8,840 bases of DNA, from assembly GCA_023443145.1 (NCBI GenBank), contig JAEZVS010000049.1:1-8840 (forward strand). The letters run 5' to 3'. The DNA is from Bacillota bacterium. Its GTDB lineage: Bacteria > Bacillota > Peptococcia > Peptococcales > Peptococcaceae. Position numbers and translations under genes: made by a program. Position 1 is the stretch's first letter. Each line of letters starts with the position of its first letter. The notes under the pieces were generated by a model, which was given only the letters and a program-made list of their open reading frames with translations, had not been told where the DNA came from and did no database searches. This document shows positions 1 through 6,075 of this stretch, one piece after another.

Positions 1-543
1 AGCCAGATGATTTAAATTGCGGCCAAATTCCTCTAAGCTGTCACCATTGGCGGCCCCTTCACCGCCATACTCACCGGAAGATCCAGCGCCGCCGGCAGGG
101 CCGACATTTCCACCCAAAAGGGCAATGATCTGATGACGCACCTTATCGGCAGTGATGCCCTGACTGTTCAACACCTGATAGGCCACACCTTCGCCTTCAC
201 GAATGATGCCCAAAAGCAAATGCTCCGTCGCCACATATTGTACGCCCCAACGCACCGCTTCTTCTTGCGCCAAATCGAAGACACGCTTCACACGTGGGGT
301 GATGCGCAACTGTGCAGCATCTACCGGTGCCTTGCCGGTCTGCACCATAGAAGATATGCTTTCACGGGTGCGTTTGGCGCTGACCCCCAACATATCCAGG
401 GCTTTGGCCGCTACACCGTTGCCTTCTTCCAAAATCCCCAAAAGAAGATGTTCGGTGCCCACGGCCGGTTGATTCATTTGTATGGCTTCTTGTTGCGCCA
501 AAGCCAAAACCTGCATGGCGCGTTCGGTAAAATTATTTAACAT
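1..543 (-). CDS. clpC: ClpC, AAA+ unfoldase of the Clp protease (N-terminal part only)
   Basis: This is the first 181 codons of ClpC; the reading frame is open to the left edge, so the ATPase domains are outside the window. ClpC unfolds aberrant or phospho-arginine-tagged proteins and feeds them to ClpP in the cytoplasm. Two Clp_N repeats are visible, at about residues 5-54 (FTERAMQVLALAQQEA..., GTEHLLLG) and 79-132 (ITPRVKRVFDLAQEEA..., ATEHLLLG). A Gly/Ala/Ser-rich linker (about 144-168) follows, then EEFGRNLNHLA, which matches the start of the D1 ATPase module. E31 and E107 in the two TEH motifs correspond to the residues that bind phospho-arginine in Bacillus subtilis ClpC (E32 and E106). 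The start ATG at 543 has AAAGGAG 8 bases upstream. It is the last visible gene of the ctsR operon, 52 bases after mcsB with no terminator between. ClpC rather than ClpB or ClpE follows from the operon and the N-domain sequence. Confidence 0.96.
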   Translation of the reverse strand, partial: MLNNFTERAMQVLALAQQEAIQMNQPAVGTEHLLLGILEEGNGVAAKALDMLGVSAKRTRESISSMVQTGKAPVDAAQLRITPRVKRVFDLAQEEAVRWGVQYVATEHLLLGIIREGEGVAYQVLNSQGITADKVRHQIIALLGGNVGPAGGAGSSGEYGGEGAANGDSLEEFGRNLNHLA

Positions 544-595
544 TGTGGTCACTCCTTTAAATTAATGAATATATATGGTTGAAATGATTAAAAGT

Positions 596-1657
596 TTATA
601 GTGCGTCATCCAGAGAAAGATTTTTAAGATGGCTGCGCACCGCTGTTGCACGGGCTTTATCGCGCGCTTCCGCCGTCAGTGCTTGACCTGCCAAAAGACT
701 TAAATAACCGGACTGAGTGACGGTATAAAGGGGATCTATATCGGAAAGATGCACCTCCGGAATCAGCTGTGACGCCACACCCATGCGCACAAGAGAGAGC
801 GCCGCAATGCTTTCCGCACTGCTGAGACGTCGTGCAAACCGCAGAGCACCCAACATGCGCCAAACTTGGTCGGCCAACTGCTCACCGCCGTCTGCCAAAA
901 GATGCTCACGGGACTTGCGCTCCGCTGTCACCAGGCGTTCCGTGGTGCGCAGCAAAACATCTATAATATCTGTTTCTTTGCGACCCAGCGTTTGCTGATT
1001 GGATATCTGATAAAAATCTCCGGCCGATTCACTGCCTTCGCCGTAAAGGCCGCGCACCGCCATGCCCATCTGTCCCAATTGCTGCAAAATACCCAACCCC
1101 CGCGTCATGCGAAGCCCGGGCAGATGCAAAAGCACCGACGCACGAAGTCCCGTTCCCAAATTGGTGGGACAGGCCGTCAGATACCCCCATTCCGGCAAGA
1201 AAGCATAGGGGGCATCATGGGCAATGCGATCGTCAAGACCGTTGGCGCGCGACCAGCACACATTCAAGGCCAAGCCCGGTTCAAACACCTGCAGACGCAG
1301 ATGATCTTCTTCATTGACCATAAGAGACTGGCGGCCGTCATCGGAAAGCACCACGGCCCGATAGCCCCCGTCGTCCTGAGCCTGAGCCGGACTGATGAGA
1401 TGCTTTTCCACCAAAACCTGACGTGCAGTCGGCTTTTCCCGTGACAAGTCATAAAAGGTGAAGCCGGCGTTTTTCTCGCAGAAATCGCTGAGCATGCGCC
1501 ACACTTGCAAGGCACTTTCCCGATGTTGTTTATTTGGAAACGGCTGATCCTTAAAATTGCGCGCCAGGCGCACTCGGCTGGAAAGCACCACATCGCATTC
1601 AGGGCCGGAGCCTGCAGTCCAGGGGCTTTCCGCTGTGGCAAGACGTTCCGAGAGCAT
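596..1657 (-). CDS. mcsB: McsB, protein arginine kinase
   Basis: A 353-aa member of the ATP:guanido phosphotransferase family, close to the usual length (about 350-365). It phosphorylates arginines on misfolded proteins and on CtsR, marking them for ClpC-ClpP. Visible motifs are SSRVRLARN (residues 26-34, nucleotide-binding), NEEDHLR (115-121, with the catalytic acidic pair E116/E117) and TACPTNLGTGLRAS (161-174, with the family cysteine C163). Near the C-terminus is RDKARA (332-337), the RDxxRA phospho-arginine-binding motif specific to McsB; it separates McsB from creatine and arginine kinases. The start ATG at 1657 follows the mcsA stop codon by two bases, and its ribosome site (AAAGGAG) lies inside the end of mcsA, so translation is probably coupled. 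All key residues I could check are present, so the enzyme should be active. Confidence 0.97.
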   Translation of the reverse strand: MLSERLATAESPWTAGSGPECDVVLSSRVRLARNFKDQPFPNKQHRESALQVWRMLSDFCEKNAGFTFYDLSREKPTARQVLVEKHLISPAQAQDDGGYRAVVLSDDGRQSLMVNEEDHLRLQVFEPGLALNVCWSRANGLDDRIAHDAPYAFLPEWGYLTACPTNLGTGLRASVLLHLPGLRMTRGLGILQQLGQMGMAVRGLYGEGSESAGDFYQISNQQTLGRKETDIIDVLLRTTERLVTAERKSREHLLADGGEQLADQVWRMLGALRFARRLSSAESIAALSLVRMGVASQLIPEVHLSDIDPLYTVTQSGYLSLLAGQALTAEARDKARATAVRSHLKNLSLDDAL

Positions 1658-1659
1658 GC

Positions 1660-2283
1660 TTATTCTCCTTTCTCCGCCGTGGACGAATCGTCATCAGATT
1701 CCGAAAGATGATGATCGGTTTTTTCCTTCTCCAAATCGCGAATCTCATCGCGAAGGCGACAGGCTTTTTCAAAATCTTCCTCTGCCACCGCCGTTTGCAG
1801 CGCGTCACGCAAAGTGTCTATGCGGCTTTTTTCGGCCGAAGGAATCTCTTCTTGCACAGGTGTCTTGCCCACATGTCGGGTGGCCCCATGCAAACGGCGC
1901 AAAAGCTCGGGCATGTAATCGCTAAAATGTTCATAGCAGGTGGCGCATCCCAAAAGTCCGTTGTTTTGGAAATCGGTCCAGGCCATGCCGCAAGAAGGAC
2001 AGGGCCCGATTGACGGCGCCGTCGATTTTGCAGACGCGCCCGGAATCACATGCGGCGCTTGGAAAAAATCTTGCAGCAACTGATTCATGCTTATACCGGC
2101 GGACTGAAAGAAGCCCGGATTCGAAAAAAACGGATCGTTTCCAAAAAGCCCGCTCATTTGAAGCTGAACGTTCTTTAATTTTTCTGCACAAACGCTGCAC
2201 AGATGGTGTTCTTCGGACACGCCATTAATGCTTTGACGTGTGTGGATGGTTGCCTGATTTTGTTTGCAATGTTCACATAACAT
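1660..2283 (-). CDS. mcsA: McsA, zinc-binding activator of the McsB kinase
   Basis: A 207-aa protein, slightly longer than the roughly 180 aa typical of B. subtilis McsA. McsA activates the arginine kinase McsB and takes part in controlling CtsR. The N-terminus has CEHC (residues 3-6) and CSVC (29-32), forming one zinc site. A second pair, CPSC (95-98) and CATC (113-116), is followed by YEHF...LLRRLHGATRHVGKTP, a family signature (about 117-142). A UVR-type helical hairpin lies at about 154-188 (IDTLRDALQTAVAEEDFEKA...). The tail is highly acidic and serine-rich (194-207). The segment at about 43-90 is Phe/Pro/Ser-rich and probably a flexible linker. The ATG at 2283 has GGAGG 8 bases upstream (2292-2296), 25 bases after the ctsR stop. 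It is the second gene of the ctsR operon, between its repressor and its kinase partner. Confidence 0.95.
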   Translation of the reverse strand: MLCEHCKQNQATIHTRQSINGVSEEHHLCSVCAEKLKNVQLQMSGLFGNDPFFSNPGFFQSAGISMNQLLQDFFQAPHVIPGASAKSTAPSIGPCPSCGMAWTDFQNNGLLGCATCYEHFSDYMPELLRRLHGATRHVGKTPVQEEIPSAEKSRIDTLRDALQTAVAEEDFEKACRLRDEIRDLEKEKTDHHLSESDDDSSTAEKGE

Positions 2284-2308
2284 AATGAACGCCTCCTTAT
2301 GTAATGAA

Positions 2309-2782
2309 TTAATACTTTTCCGGTATGATGCTGAGGTTGGTCAGCAGATGGGTGAGTAAATGAGCACGCAACCCACCGGGCGTTTGCCGATCAGGGCCTT
2401 TCATCACCCGTTCTTTAAACAGCGCTTTAAAAAGTGTTGCCAATTGAGGATCTATAAGGCCTTCTTCCGTTAAGCGATCAATCAATCGTTCTTCATTGCG
2501 TTCGCTGATGTCTTCCCCAATGGTGGCCAATAAATGCGCCAACGCTTCTCTATGCTCTAAAGGCACCGACACAATGCGCACATAGCCGCCGCCGCCCCGT
2601 CGGGTTTCAACAATGTAGCCGTCTTGGGGGGTAAAGCGTGTTTGCAGCACGTAGTTGATTTGCGAAGGCACGCAGCTGAACAGCTCGGAAAGCAGACTGC
2701 GCTGAATTTCCAGCATGCCCGCTTCCTGTTCCGCCAACAGTTTTTTCAAATAGAGCTCGATGTCTCGTGACAAATTTGCCAT
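2309..2782 (-). CDS. ctsR: CtsR, heat-shock transcriptional repressor
   Basis: A 157-aa dimeric winged-helix repressor of class III heat-shock genes (clp genes and its own operon), the usual length for the family. The N-terminal DNA-binding part includes the helix-turn-helix region LFSCVPSQINYVLQTRF (34-50) and the wing, ETRRGGGGYVRIV (59-71). The tetraglycine run (63-66), preceded by R62, is the heat-sensing and DNA-contacting wing tip described for Bacillus and Geobacillus CtsR. The C-terminal half (about 80-150) matches the McsB-interacting dimer domain, including LIDRLTEEGLI. The start ATG at 2782 has GGAGG 7 bases upstream (2790-2794). As the first gene of the operon it should repress itself through the boxes at 2801-2888. 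Derepression is expected when the wing loses DNA binding on heating or when McsA/McsB act on the protein. Confidence 0.97.
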   Translation of the reverse strand: MANLSRDIELYLKKLLAEQEAGMLEIQRSLLSELFSCVPSQINYVLQTRFTPQDGYIVETRRGGGGYVRIVSVPLEHREALAHLLATIGEDISERNEERLIDRLTEEGLIDPQLATLFKALFKERVMKGPDRQTPGGLRAHLLTHLLTNLSIIPEKY

Positions 2783-2800
2783 GTCATCACCTCCATATTT

Positions 2801-2817
2801 TTTGACCTTATCTTACC
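2801..2817 (-). promoter_or_regulatory. CtsR box, leader-proximal
   Basis: On the plus strand this reads TTTGACC-TTA-TCTTACC; on the coding strand it is GGTAAGA-TAA-GGTCAAA. It fits the CtsR consensus of two direct heptamers (A/GGTCAAA) with a 3-base spacer, one half perfect and the other with two mismatches. It lies between the inferred transcription start and the ctsR Shine-Dalgarno site, where bound repressor would block initiation or early elongation. Confidence 0.62.
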
Positions 2818-2853
2818 TTGACTTTACTTTACCATCTTTGACCTTTCTTGTAA
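2817..2853 (-). promoter_or_regulatory. Phased CtsR half-site cluster over the ctsR promoter
   Basis: On the plus strand, heptamers resembling TTTGACC start every 10 bases at 2817 (CTTGACT), 2827 (CTTTACC), 2837 (TTTGACC) and 2847 (CTTGTAA). The best pair is 2827-2843, GGTCAAA-GAT-GGTAAAG on the coding strand. The spacing puts all half-sites on one face of the helix and covers the -10 element, the spacer and part of the -35. The perfect half-site at 2837 is well supported; the degenerate members, especially 2847, are less certain. Confidence 0.6.
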
Positions 2854-2854
2854 A
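2826..2854 (-). promoter_or_regulatory. Candidate sigma-A promoter of the ctsR operon
   Basis: On the minus strand TTTACA (2854 down to 2849) serves as -35 and TAAAGT (2831 down to 2826) as -10, separated by exactly 17 bases. Each matches the sigma-A consensus at 4 or 5 of 6 positions. Transcription would start near 2819, giving a leader of about 37 bases before the ctsR ATG. CtsR boxes overlap it and flank it on both sides, which supports the assignment. No start-site data are available. Confidence 0.5.
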
Positions 2855-2871
2855 GGGGGTAAATGAAAAAA

Positions 2872-2888
2872 TTTGACGAAATTTGACC
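2872..2888 (-). promoter_or_regulatory. CtsR box, upstream, near-perfect
   Basis: On the plus strand this is TTTGACG-AAA-TTTGACC; the coding strand reads GGTCAAA-TTT-CGTCAAA. Both heptamers match the (A/G)GTCAAA direct-repeat operator except for one base (C instead of A/G), and the spacer is the canonical 3 bases. It sits 17 bases upstream of the candidate -35 element. It is the best CtsR operator in the window, although it does not overlap the core promoter. Confidence 0.75.
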
Positions 2889-3205
2889 AAAATCAATAAA
2901 TTTTTCCCAACACGCTTTCCGACTGCTTCGACGCACATTCAACATCAATGGCCTTCCCTTTGCATGAAGCTGCGCCGGCCTATAAAACAACTGCATTTTT
3001 ATAAAAATATTGACCTTTCGTTTATAGATGGGCTTCATTATAAACACGGCAGGCGAAAAAATTTGTTCTCCTTGCCGGCCGGTCGTGGCGCGGACGGAAA
3101 GGGCTGCTGTCGTTTGTATCTTTTAGGCGCATCTCTTTTGTGTTCTTTTCAATAACAAGACCGTCTTTGGGTATATGAATGGTATTGGCTATCGATCAGC
3201 AAAAG
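2889..3205. other. Intergenic segment between ctsR and uvrC, no gene seen
   Basis: About 320 bases with no convincing gene. The part up to about 3060 is AT-rich. It includes a perfect minus-strand TATAAT (3037-3042) without a good -35, and a plus-strand TATAAA (3040-3045) with only a poor -35 17 bases upstream. The right part has a GCCGGCCGG palindrome around 3075 and a small hairpin-like AAGAC/GTCTT near 3160, without a T-tract. The open frames on either strand lack ribosome binding sites and look like no known protein. The uvrC promoter must lie here, but I cannot place it confidently. Confidence 0.6.
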
Positions 3206-3206
3206 C

Positions 3207-3211
3207 GAGGG
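3207..3211 (+). promoter_or_regulatory. Ribosome binding site that decides the uvrC start
   Basis: GAGGG lies 7 bases before the ATG at 3219. The alternative in-frame ATG at 3279, which would remove 20 residues, has no purine-rich Shine-Dalgarno sequence at a suitable distance. This favours the longer form of UvrC. Confidence 0.65.
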
Positions 3212-3218
3212 AAAAGAC

Positions 3219-5177
3219 ATGCGGGATAGAGAAGATCACAGCGCCGAAACGGTACATAATAATGAAGACATCAAGAACATGGCAAACACGGCGCTGCCGG
3301 CTCACATCAAAGAAAAATTAAAGACATTGCCCACCACACCCGGTGTTTACATCATGAAAAATGAACAGGGGCATATCATCTATATTGGCAAAGCCGTCAA
3401 TCTGCGCAATCGTGTGCGGTCTTATTTTCGCGCCCAGCCCAAAGAGGCTTTAAAGACACGGGCTCTGGTGCGCCACATTGATGACTTTGAATACATTATG
3501 GTGGACAGCGAAAGCGAAGCGCTGGTGTTGGAGTGCAATCTGATTAAAAAGCATCAACCCCGCTACAACATCAACTTAAAAGACGGCAAAACGTATCCCT
3601 ACGTGCGCATCACCAATGAAGACTTCCCCCGCATTTTTGTGACCAGACAAGTGGTGCGCGACGGTTCTCGTTATTTCGGTCCCTATCCCGGCGTATACGA
3701 GCTGCGCGACACCTTAGAGCTTTTGCACAAAATTTATCCCTGGCGCAGCTGCACCCGGTCGCGCTTCAACAAGCATGACGCCTGCTTAAACGCCCATATT
3801 GCCCGTTGCAACGCACCCTGTGTCGGACAGGTGTCGGCCGCGGACTATGGTCGGATGGTTGATGAGGTGGCGCGTTTTTTTGCCGGCCAAAGTGAGGCCT
3901 TAAAAAAACGCCTCACCGAAGAGATGTTGGCCGCCAGCGAGGCGCTGGATTTTGAAACCGCTGCCCAAAAGCGCGATCAATTGGCTGCCATTGAACGCAT
4001 CAACACCCGTCAAAAGGCCGTACTCGATCGTGACGACGACCGCGATGTGGTGGCCATGGCCCGCGACGACACCGGCGCCATGGTGGAGGTGTTCTTCATC
4101 CGCGGCGGAAAAGTATTGGGCCGCGAGAGTTACCCCATCCATGCCCATGCCGCCGACAGCGACGCCGATATTCTATCGGGCTTTTTGTCGCAGTTTTATC
4201 TGGCCCAGGAACGCGTGCCCAAAACCATTCACATTCCTTTTGCCGTAGACGACACCATACCGTTGGCCCAACACCTCTCAACCACCCACGGCACCGCTGT
4301 CCACTTTCATGTTCCACAACGGGGCGTCGGAAAAGGGCTTTTGGATATGGTGCGTCAAAACGCCCAAGAGGCGCTTACCAGACGGGCCTTATCTCATGAG
4401 GAAAAACTGGCCCGCACCGAAGGGGCCCTGGAAGATTTGGCCCATTATCTCCATTTACCCGAACCCCCGCGCCGCATTGAATGCTACGACATATCCAACA
4501 TCCAAGGCAGCGATTCGGTGGCTTCGATGGTGGTATTTGTAAACGGACGCCCCAAAAAAGACCAATATCGCCGCTTTAAGATAAAGACGGTGGAAGGCCC
4601 CAACGATTTTTTAAGTATGTACGAAGTCATCACCCGTCGCTTTGCCCACGCCAGCAAAGAATTGGCCCAACCGGATAAAAAAGACAACCGTTTCTCCCTG
4701 CTGCCTGATTTGGTCATCATCGATGGCGGCAAAGGCCAACTGGGCTATGCTCGCCGCGCCATGCGCGAACAAGGCTATGCCGATATTCCCACCTTCGGCT
4801 TGGCTAAAGAAGAAGAACTCCTTTTTAAAGAAGATGTTGACGAGCCCGTGCGCATTCCCCACGACACTCACGCACTGCATTTGGTGCAGCGCGTACGTGA
4901 CGAAAGCCACCGCTTTGCCATTACCTACCACCGCTCGCTTCGCGGCAAACGCCAATTGGCCAGCGTATTGGATGATGTTCCCGGAATCGGACCGAAGCGA
5001 CGTGAATCGCTCTTGACCCACTTCGGTTCTTTTAGTAAAATTCTAAGTGCAGAGGTAGACGACTTGGCTCAGGTACCCGGCATCAGTTTGGCCCTGGCCG
5101 AAGACATTCATACCTATCTCCGCACCCATGAAGATTTAAAGGCCCGCCTCAAAGCGCGCCAATCCGTACAAGATTGA
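3219..5177 (+). CDS. uvrC: UvrC, excision nuclease subunit of nucleotide excision repair
   Basis: A 652-aa protein (family usually about 590-630). With UvrA and UvrB it cuts the damaged DNA strand on both sides of a lesion. The N-terminal GIY-YIG nuclease (about 37-115) makes the 3' cut: TPGVYIM, YIGKAVNLRNRVRSYF (Y55, K58, R65) and EALVLECNLIK (E105). Cysteines 178, 189, 197 and 201 have the CxnCLNxHIxRCxxPC pattern that binds an iron-sulfur cluster in E. coli UvrC. A UVR motif, which contacts UvrB, lies at about 228-263. The RNase H-like nuclease for the 5' cut has YDIS (D424), DGGKG (D502) and DESHRFA (H564). Two helix-hairpin-helix motifs follow at about 585-640 (VPGIGPKR, VPGISLAL). The first 20 residues are a hydrophilic extension before the usual start; the ATG at 3219 was chosen for its GAGGG site. 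All catalytic residues are present. The gene diverges from ctsR. Confidence 0.97.
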   Translation: MRDREDHSAETVHNNEDIKNMANTALPAHIKEKLKTLPTTPGVYIMKNEQGHIIYIGKAVNLRNRVRSYFRAQPKEALKTRALVRHIDDFEYIMVDSESEALVLECNLIKKHQPRYNINLKDGKTYPYVRITNEDFPRIFVTRQVVRDGSRYFGPYPGVYELRDTLELLHKIYPWRSCTRSRFNKHDACLNAHIARCNAPCVGQVSAADYGRMVDEVARFFAGQSEALKKRLTEEMLAASEALDFETAAQKRDQLAAIERINTRQKAVLDRDDDRDVVAMARDDTGAMVEVFFIRGGKVLGRESYPIHAHAADSDADILSGFLSQFYLAQERVPKTIHIPFAVDDTIPLAQHLSTTHGTAVHFHVPQRGVGKGLLDMVRQNAQEALTRRALSHEEKLARTEGALEDLAHYLHLPEPPRRIECYDISNIQGSDSVASMVVFVNGRPKKDQYRRFKIKTVEGPNDFLSMYEVITRRFAHASKELAQPDKKDNRFSLLPDLVIIDGGKGQLGYARRAMREQGYADIPTFGLAKEEELLFKEDVDEPVRIPHDTHALHLVQRVRDESHRFAITYHRSLRGKRQLASVLDDVPGIGPKRRESLLTHFGSFSKILSAEVDDLAQVPGISLALAEDIHTYLRTHEDLKARLKARQSVQD

Positions 5178-5221
5178 TTCTCAAAACCGACGTATTTCAA
5201 CATAGAAAGGATGGCTGCATT

Positions 5222-5563
5222 ATGAAATCATTTGCTGTGCGACTGGGGGCTTATGCCGTCGCACTCTATCTCACTTCGATCATGGTGCAAGGCATCTTTT
5301 TTGATACGGTGGCATCCGTCATTTTGGCGGCCATGGTGCTTTCTATTTTAAATGCCATCTTGCGCCCCATTTTAATGGTGCTGACCTTGCCGGTGAACCT
5401 TATTACCTTAGGTCTCTTTACCTTTGTGGTCAACGGATTTTTACTGAAAGTGACCGCCTTCCTGGTGCCCGGCATGGACGTCGCCGGATTCTGGACCGCC
5501 ACCTTAGGTGCACTCATCTTAACGGTGGTTTCTTCCGTCATCACCTGGTTGGTAGAAGAATAA
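5222..5563 (+). CDS. YvlD-like small membrane protein (Phage_holin_4_2 family)
   Basis: A 113-aa, strongly hydrophobic protein that resembles the YvlD / phage holin family 4 superfamily. This is a widespread group of small bacterial membrane proteins, mostly of unknown function and usually not part of a phage. Four membrane segments can be drawn at about 5-22, 29-47, 50-75 and 88-111. The most characteristic stretch is ILNAILRPILMVLTLP (42-57) followed by NLITLGLFTFVVNG (59-72). No signal peptide or catalytic motif is seen. The ATG at 5222 has AAAGGA about 10 bases upstream; an upstream in-frame TTG overlapping the uvrC stop lacks support. It starts 44 bases after uvrC with no terminator between, so the two are probably cotranscribed. 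A hairpin terminator follows 21 bases after its stop. No lysis genes are nearby, so a real holin role is unlikely. Confidence 0.85.
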   Translation: MKSFAVRLGAYAVALYLTSIMVQGIFFDTVASVILAAMVLSILNAILRPILMVLTLPVNLITLGLFTFVVNGFLLKVTAFLVPGMDVAGFWTATLGALILTVVSSVITWLVEE

Positions 5564-5584
5564 TGCCCGCCCTGCCGAAACAAC

Positions 5585-5632
5585 ATGAGCCCCTGACAGA
5601 CAACCTCTGTCAGGGGCTCATTCTTATATCTA
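5585..5632. terminator. Hairpin terminator between convergent uvrC and leu transcription units
   Basis: A perfect 16-bp inverted repeat: ATGAGCCCCTGACAGA (5585-5600), loop CAACC, and its complement at 5606-5621. On the plus strand it is followed by the moderately T-rich TTCTTATATCT, which suits termination after the YvlD-like gene. On the minus strand it is followed by GTTGTTT, so it may also stop leu-cluster transcripts coming from the right, 46 bases after the last stop codon. The U-tracts are imperfect, but the stem is very stable. Confidence 0.88.
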
Positions 5633-5666
5633 AAAATATTCAAATGCGGGCCTCATCAACCGGCAC

Positions 5667-5891
5667 TCACGCACCGCCGGATTCGGTGCGCCGCAACTTT
5701 TGCTGCTGCAAACGTACAAAACGGGTGAGATCATCTTCTTCCACATGATCTATGACCTCATAGCGTCCGTCCACCAATTCCACCGGGTGTTCTTCTTCTT
5801 CGGCAACAAACTGCGTGGTGTGCTGCTCGACGGCAGTATCTCGCTGATTGGGGAGGGCCGGCATAAAACCGGGAATACCCAACTCTGCCAT
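5667..5891 (-). CDS. Unknown small acidic protein downstream of leuB
   Basis: A 74-aa ORF that I do not recognise. It begins MAELGIPGF; the middle is strongly acidic (EEEE at 31-34, EEDD at 51-54) and the end is basic (QQQKLRR, 62-68). In total there are 16 Asp/Glu against 7 Lys/Arg. There is no cysteine, no signal peptide and no membrane segment, so a soluble cytoplasmic protein is expected. The segment VELVDGRYEVIDHVEEDDL (37-55) could form a short beta pair followed by a helix, with the C-terminal half helical. The ATG at 5891 has AAAGGAGG ending exactly 7 bases upstream, one of the best sites in the window. The ATG at 5897 is too close to that site to be used. It lies 184 bases after leuB on the same strand and 46 bases before the terminator, so it may be the last gene of the leu transcript. 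A functional link to leucine synthesis is not shown. Confidence 0.72.
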   Translation of the reverse strand: MAELGIPGFMPALPNQRDTAVEQHTTQFVAEEEEHPVELVDGRYEVIDHVEEDDLTRFVRLQQQKLRRTESGGA

Positions 5892-5983
5892 AACCATACC
5901 TCCTTTACCATCACCATTGTGCGTCAGAACGGATCTCGCCCATGCGGGGCATGACCGCACGCAGCAAAACGACAGGGACAGGG

Positions 5984-6030
5984 GCCGTCTCGCCATTGAT
6001 GCAACCAAAAGCTCTTGCCAAGGAGACGGC
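5984..6030 (-). repeat. Inverted repeat in the leuB-downstream gap
   Basis: GCCGTCTC (5984-5991) and GAGACGGC (6023-6030) are exact 8-bp complements separated by 31 bases. RNA read leftward from leuB could fold into a GC-rich stem with a large loop. No run of T follows, so it is not a standard terminator. It may be an RNA-stability element, or chance. Confidence 0.35.
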
Positions 6031-6075
6031 TCATACAGGAAGACTGCCGAAGCCGGCCAAGGGCGCCGACAAAAA

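Noticed and set aside
133..540. Open frame of 135 codons on the plus strand
   Set aside because: Antisense to clpC, which shows clear Clp_N repeats on the minus strand; no ribosome site and no recognisable protein.
866..1444. Open frame of 192 codons on the plus strand
   Set aside because: Lies wholly antisense to mcsB, whose motifs are unambiguous; it is a codon-bias shadow.
3009..3015. ATTGACC as a further CtsR half-site near uvrC
   Set aside because: No partner heptamer at 3-base spacing on either side, so a single degenerate half-site is best explained by chance.
2829..3047. 72-codon minus-strand frame upstream of ctsR
   Set aside because: Non-ATG start without a ribosome site; it runs through the CtsR boxes and promoter, and its composition is that of translated AT-rich intergenic DNA.
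2883..3155. 90-codon plus-strand frame between ctsR and uvrC
   Set aside because: No Shine-Dalgarno sequence, no family resemblance, and its start lies in the operator region.
5174..5221. Upstream TTG start for the YvlD-like gene, giving a 129-aa protein
   Set aside because: It overlaps the uvrC stop, has no ribosome site, and adds a hydrophilic stretch absent from the family; the ATG at 5222 has AAAGGA upstream.
5222..5563. A true phage holin or prophage remnant
   Set aside because: No lysin, structural, integrase or attachment sequence is nearby; the family is mainly chromosomal housekeeping membrane proteins.
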